Assembly: GCA_026545765.1 (NCBI GenBank)
Contig: CM048843.1
Coordinates: 9,137,501-9,201,500, forward strand
Source: Plantago major
Lineage: Eukaryota; Streptophyta; Magnoliopsida; Lamiales; Plantaginaceae
Length of the DNA stretch: 64,000 bases
Direction: 5' to 3'
Part shown: one piece after another, positions 60,401 through 64,000 of the stretch
Numbering within the stretch: position 1 is the first letter of the stretch
How the letters are laid out: each line of letters starts with the position of its first letter
Notes under the pieces: generated by a model
What the model saw: the letters and a program-made list of their open reading frames with translations, nothing else
What the model was told of the DNA's origin: nothing
Database searches by the model: none
Program-made: the position numbers and the translations under genes

Positions 60401-63400
60401 GAGAAAAGGACACACTAGAAAGTTGCAACTTTAGTTGCTTCTTGAGAAGTTTCATTATCAGTGTTGCATTTTGGGTGTCTGTCATCTGATGACAATAAAT
60501 GCTATGGTCACATACTGTCTGTGCTGGTACAGGTAATCAATGAAGAGGATATCACCGCTGGGGAATATTCAGCCGATGATATTGTCCTTCCTTTGCCAGG
60601 GTAAATTATTAACCTCTGCACATTTCAATCATCAAACTTCCTCTTCTGAACCCTTACCCTCTCGACCCAAAAAAACATGGACACTCGTAAAGTAGGTGAG
60701 TCTATTGTCTATTGACGCAGATATGTCTGTATTAATCAATTTGATCTGGTACATGCAGGTCAAGGATAACTTATCCACTGAATGACATAGGTGAAGTCTA
60801 TCACAATTTAGCAAAGCAGGTCAGATTTTACCACCATTTATCCTTCTGCCTGCTTCTTAGATTGTGCCATTTAGTTACTTACTTCAATGCTGTTGCTCGA
60901 TAATGCAATAGAAAATGTTATTACTAGATAAATGGCTGAATATGTTTTATGTGTGTTACTGTGAATTCTTTTTAATTGAATTATGTTGTTTGATAATTAG
61001 TCAAGTGAAGCATTCACCTAAGCATCTAGTATTTTCGTTGGACGTTTATCTTTTACAAACTCTTGGGTTAGATGGTCTAATAAATATTCACGGCCCAATT
61101 AGTAACCCGCCTAATAAAAATGAAACGAGCACCATTCCACCAGCAATTATCTCATGCTCAGTTCCATCATGGCGGACTCTGACAGAGCTTGTCTGCCATG
61201 GATAGAAGTAGAACTAGCCCATGGTGGACGAGCTCATCCATGGTGAAAGTCCCACGGTCAGTTGAATTTCTCCTCTCATACTGATCTAATTCCTTGGCTT
61301 TGCTGCTTGCTTTGAAATTGGAGAAATGAATCCTTTTTGAGTTGTTTTGCTTTTGCGAACCTCATGCTTTGTTCCTTGGTGGATCTGGGAGAGTGGAGAA
61401 TATATCTGTCGGAATTGAACTCATTTTCTGTAAACGGATTGGTCTTTTTTCCCCCTGATATCTCTTATTAGAGATAGAGGCTTGTTTTCTATATTTCCCT
61501 TCATGTGTGTTAAATCACTGTATATGTTAGTTAGTATTCTTAATTACCAAAATGTGGTAATAACTAATAAGAACTGGTAGAAGTTGTTTTGAGAAGGTCT
61601 TTCTTTCAAACATGAAGATCAAGAAAAGGAGCCAAAACAAAGAGCTCAAGTGGACACTTCAGAGCAAAGGAAAGATTGGCATGAAAAGCTAAGAAGCTGT
61701 GTTAGTCATTTTGAAGATCATAGCTAGTGTTTGCAACATCTCATGGGTTCTTTATAAAAATCCCATGATGGTGCCATTGACGTTGTCTAAATAAAAGGTC
61801 TATTTAGAAAAGAAAAGAAAATAACTAAGATGAATAATGCTGTAATTACAACATGAATCATCAATATAAAATAAGATGTTTTAAATTAAACCACTGGTGT
61901 TTTATAAATGATTTCAATTAACTTATTAGTGTTTAAAATTTAAAGCATCCTTTTATGTTTTAAGTTAAATTACTTGTGTTTGCTATTAAATCTCTAATGT
62001 ATTGAACTAGCCGACTGATGGTGTAAAACAAATTCTGATGTTTAAAGTAAATCGGTGTTTATTTATATAAAATTGGTTGTGTTTGATGTCACAGCACTGC
62101 CATTTGAAGTCGAACCATTGCTGTTTTATACTGACCCATATTCTGCATTTCTGCTACCTGGTTTGCCGGGATTCACATGTTTTCAATTTGGCAGCCCAAA
62201 ATCCGCATGTTTCCAATTTGATCAAGGCCCATGTTAGTTTCTAGGTAATCTGTTTGCCCGTCTCTCTCTAGTAGGTGGACAATCGGGACGTGTTTTGATG
62301 TATACTATGAGGTTGCTTCAGTTGGATTGGACATGATCATTTTGTCATGATCTTAAGATTGACTTGATGAGTGGTGAAAGAAATATTATCTATGATCAAG
62401 CTGTAAAACTTTCTTTTTACCAAGACCCCTTCGACTTACAGATGGTAAGACATACGTCATATCTGTCTATTGATTGAGGCTTACTCAATGTTTGGTTATG
62501 CTCCATTTCAGTTCTTTCTGTTTGTTTGACGTCAACTTTTCCGATACCAGAAACCATTCCTGCCTTTTCGTCGTCTCTGTGTGTTGTAACTAATTTGGTG
62601 ATGTCTGTTTAGTGGATGGATCTGATGCATGAGAATTAGTTCTTTCTAACAATACCAAGAAAACATTTGAAAAGTTTGTATGCATCATTGTTTCGCGGTA
62701 TAATGTAAAACTGGCTTCCTCTATCGCTCTCTCACACAGACATTCATACCCACCTTGCTTCTGACAACTTCATTTTCTTGTGTCAGGATGGCATTAGCTT
62801 AACAGATAGTACACATAATTCCAAGTGAGTTGTATTTTAATTGGTGCTCTTGAAAGTGGTCTGCTGTCTCTTGGACTATAATGATTGCTAAAATTTATTC
62901 CCAGCCGGGGAGGGGACTAGAAATCAACTCTAATTGCACTGCAACTAGCTCCTACTCTTTTGTGTGTGTTTTGTCCATGTCTAAACCTGCTGCTCACATT
63001 ATTTCATCATCAAGTCCATCTACATTGTAGGGAATTCTCATTCACCAATTTGACTGGAGCATATAGACGCGTATTCCAAACACCAAAGGACTTTGAGTGG
63101 TATGTTTGATTGACTTTTTAATTTTTTCCTTGGTCCCTTCATTAAAAGTTGATCATCTTATATCTTAAAATATCTTTTATTTACTACTCTGTAGGGAATT
63201 GATTAAATACACTGATGTCAATATACCACTGGCAGAGACCGATTGGGAAATTATCACCAAGTCAAGTCAAACTTCTTTGGATAATGACTCAGACAACAAA
63301 CAAGGAGTCAAACTTGAACCTTGTTGCAGGCAGAAAGAAGATATGGTTGGTGACAAGATTGACCAATCAACGGGTACTGCAGAAGCACAAAGCGAGAAGG

Positions 63401-63540
63401 ACATTGATGTACAAATAAAGGAGCCTCTAGGTGTCTCTAATAATGAGAAAACCCAGATTGCTCTCAAGTTGAGCTTCACACTGCCAGCTTCTTGCTATGC
63501 AACTATGGCCATAAGAGAGCTGCTGAAGACATCAACCTCT
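51426..63540 (+). CDS. PUS7: PUS7/TruD-family tRNA/mRNA pseudouridine synthase, 3' end off window
   Basis: TruD-family enzymes convert uridine to pseudouridine in tRNA and mRNA. Nineteen in-phase exons: 51426-51508, 52403-52481, 52634-52834, 52923-53137, 53640-53712, 53979-54035, 55259-55338, 55419-55481, 55589-55676, 56748-56850, 56983-57086, 57643-57716, 58570-58634, 59540-59718, 60533-60600, 60759-60819, 62787-62824, 63031-63099, 63195-63540. They give 682 codons with no stop. The protein starts MNSVEEADVGILCYVSTLPG, then YSDFIVNEV. The catalytic motif is FAGTKDKRA (Asp about residue 228), with LGQLQGNRFTITLR, INYFGLQRFG (307-316), the TRUD-domain stretch IPRTLRMMFVHSYQSYLWN, LTGAYRRV (551-558) and CYATMAIRELLK near the end. 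Human PUS7 continues about 20 residues beyond LLKxxTS, so one short exon is missing. All introns are GT-AG except the tenth (AT-AC). The longest intron is 1967 bp (60820-62786). No stretch inside the introns looks like another gene. Confidence 0.93.
53196..53270. repeat. Small foldback in PUS7 intron 4
   Basis: GTTAAACGAGCCGAG at the left and CTCAGCTCGTTAAAC at the right are inverted copies about 75 bp apart. Between them lie CAGCTCGAGCTCAAGCTTAA-like palindromes. It resembles a tiny MITE. Confidence 0.65.
56851..56982 (+). other. U12-type AT-AC intron in PUS7
   Basis: The 132-bp intron starts ATATCCTTTC, a perfect U12 donor, and ends TTTTTAATAC. TTCTTTAAC at about 56956-56964 matches the U12 branch site (consensus TTCCTTAAC) about 19 bases before the end. 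Only this AT-AC reading joins PREG|E to KDATRSIREYYKES in frame (phase 1 in a Glu codon). No GT donor exists near the exon end. Confidence 0.88.
59808..59935. mobile_element. Tourist-like (PIF/Harbinger) MITE in PUS7 intron 14
   Basis: A 128-bp element with ends GGCTCTGTTCTCTTCATCTG and the exact complement, flanked by TAA on both sides (59805-59807 and 59936-59938). The TAA duplication and GGCTCTGTTC ends fit Tourist MITEs. The near-perfect 22-bp ends suggest a recent insertion. Confidence 0.92.
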
Positions 63541-64000
63541 GTATGTATCCATTTCCAACTGTTATCACTGTTATTGTTGTCACTATTAGTTTTGTTATTG
63601 TTATTATTATACATAATAGTTTAGATGGTCTAACGGTAGGTAATGCACATTACACTTAGTTTGGGTGGGTCATGGTGCTGTTCTTCCTTATATTTAAGCT
63701 TTATGTGCAAAGTAGGGAAATCCGTTCAACACTTGTGTAGCTGGCGGATCCAAGAGGGGTAATGCTGGGTCAGCTGAACCCCCCCCCCCCCCCCCCCCCC
63801 GGTCCGGATTTTAGATAGTTACAATGATGGAAGTATCAATAAATAATGTAATTAAGTTTTTCCAAGTGGTTATGGAAGCTTGTGACTGACAACCTTCAGG
63901 TTGTGTGTGCTAATGGAGTTCGTTTTTGCTCTTGTTTTTTACGCCCCTAAAATTTCTTTCTAAATCTTGAACCCCCCCCCCCCCCCCCCAATTTTTTTTC
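63541..64000 (+). other. PUS7 intron 19 (partial) with poly-C runs
   Basis: Begins with the GTATGT donor after the LLKTSTS exon. The final exon is not seen before the edge. It contains T/G-rich microsatellite-like sequence at 63570-63610 and two C-homopolymers (22 bases at 63779-63800, 18 bases at 63972-63989), each directly after a TGAACC-type flank. Confidence 0.7.

Noticed and set aside
61020-61205. Extra PUS7 exon in intron 16
   Set aside because: Exons 16 and 17 join in phase without it, and the reading does not match any TruD family segment.

Overview
This is eukaryotic nuclear DNA from a flowering plant, most likely a dicot. The evidence is the AT-rich intergenic DNA, the plant-type LTR elements and CACTA/Stowaway/Tourist-like DNA elements, and an intron-rich host gene whose exons read as a plant PUS7/TruD pseudouridine synthase. 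About four fifths of the window is repeats and relics. Species cannot be named from the sequence alone.

Layout. 1-2501: a short tandem repeat, then an AT-rich repeat family in tandem. 2502-23197: one long Ty1-copia LTR element with a perfect 5-bp target duplication (TTAAT) and about 3% LTR divergence. It carries gag and pol parts and an unusually long extra coding region after pol. A 490-bp hAT-like MITE sits in the gag region and a 4.1-kb CACTA element (target duplication AAG) sits in the extra region. 23198-28540: more copies of the AT-rich family, a Stowaway-like MITE and a decayed ~53-bp minisatellite. 28543-30243: two large foldback (inverted-repeat) structures placed back to back. 30244-38381: a broken Ty3-gypsy element on the minus strand. 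38571-40581: a dead LRR receptor-kinase gene in two pieces, separated by a solo LTR of a related gypsy family. 40582-46690: MITE relics and a three-copy ~390-bp repeat. 46985-50000, minus strand: a SWI2/SNF2 (CHR12/23-like) gene fragment and possible exons of a transcribed unit. 50349-51108: an element with inverted ends just upstream of the only convincing living gene. 51426 to beyond the right edge: a PUS7/TruD gene, 19 exons seen (682 codons), last exon off the window.

How it fits together. The PUS7 gene is the functional core: its exons join in phase throughout, and it holds a minor-spliceosome AT-AC intron. The rest is layered insertion. The AT-rich family was hit by the copia element and by a Stowaway MITE, the copia element by a MITE and a CACTA element, and the receptor kinase by related gypsy elements in opposite orientations. 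The least explained material is the long copia extra region with its repeated exon/intron-like modules, the element-wide AGATATCT-type palindrome, and the paired foldbacks.
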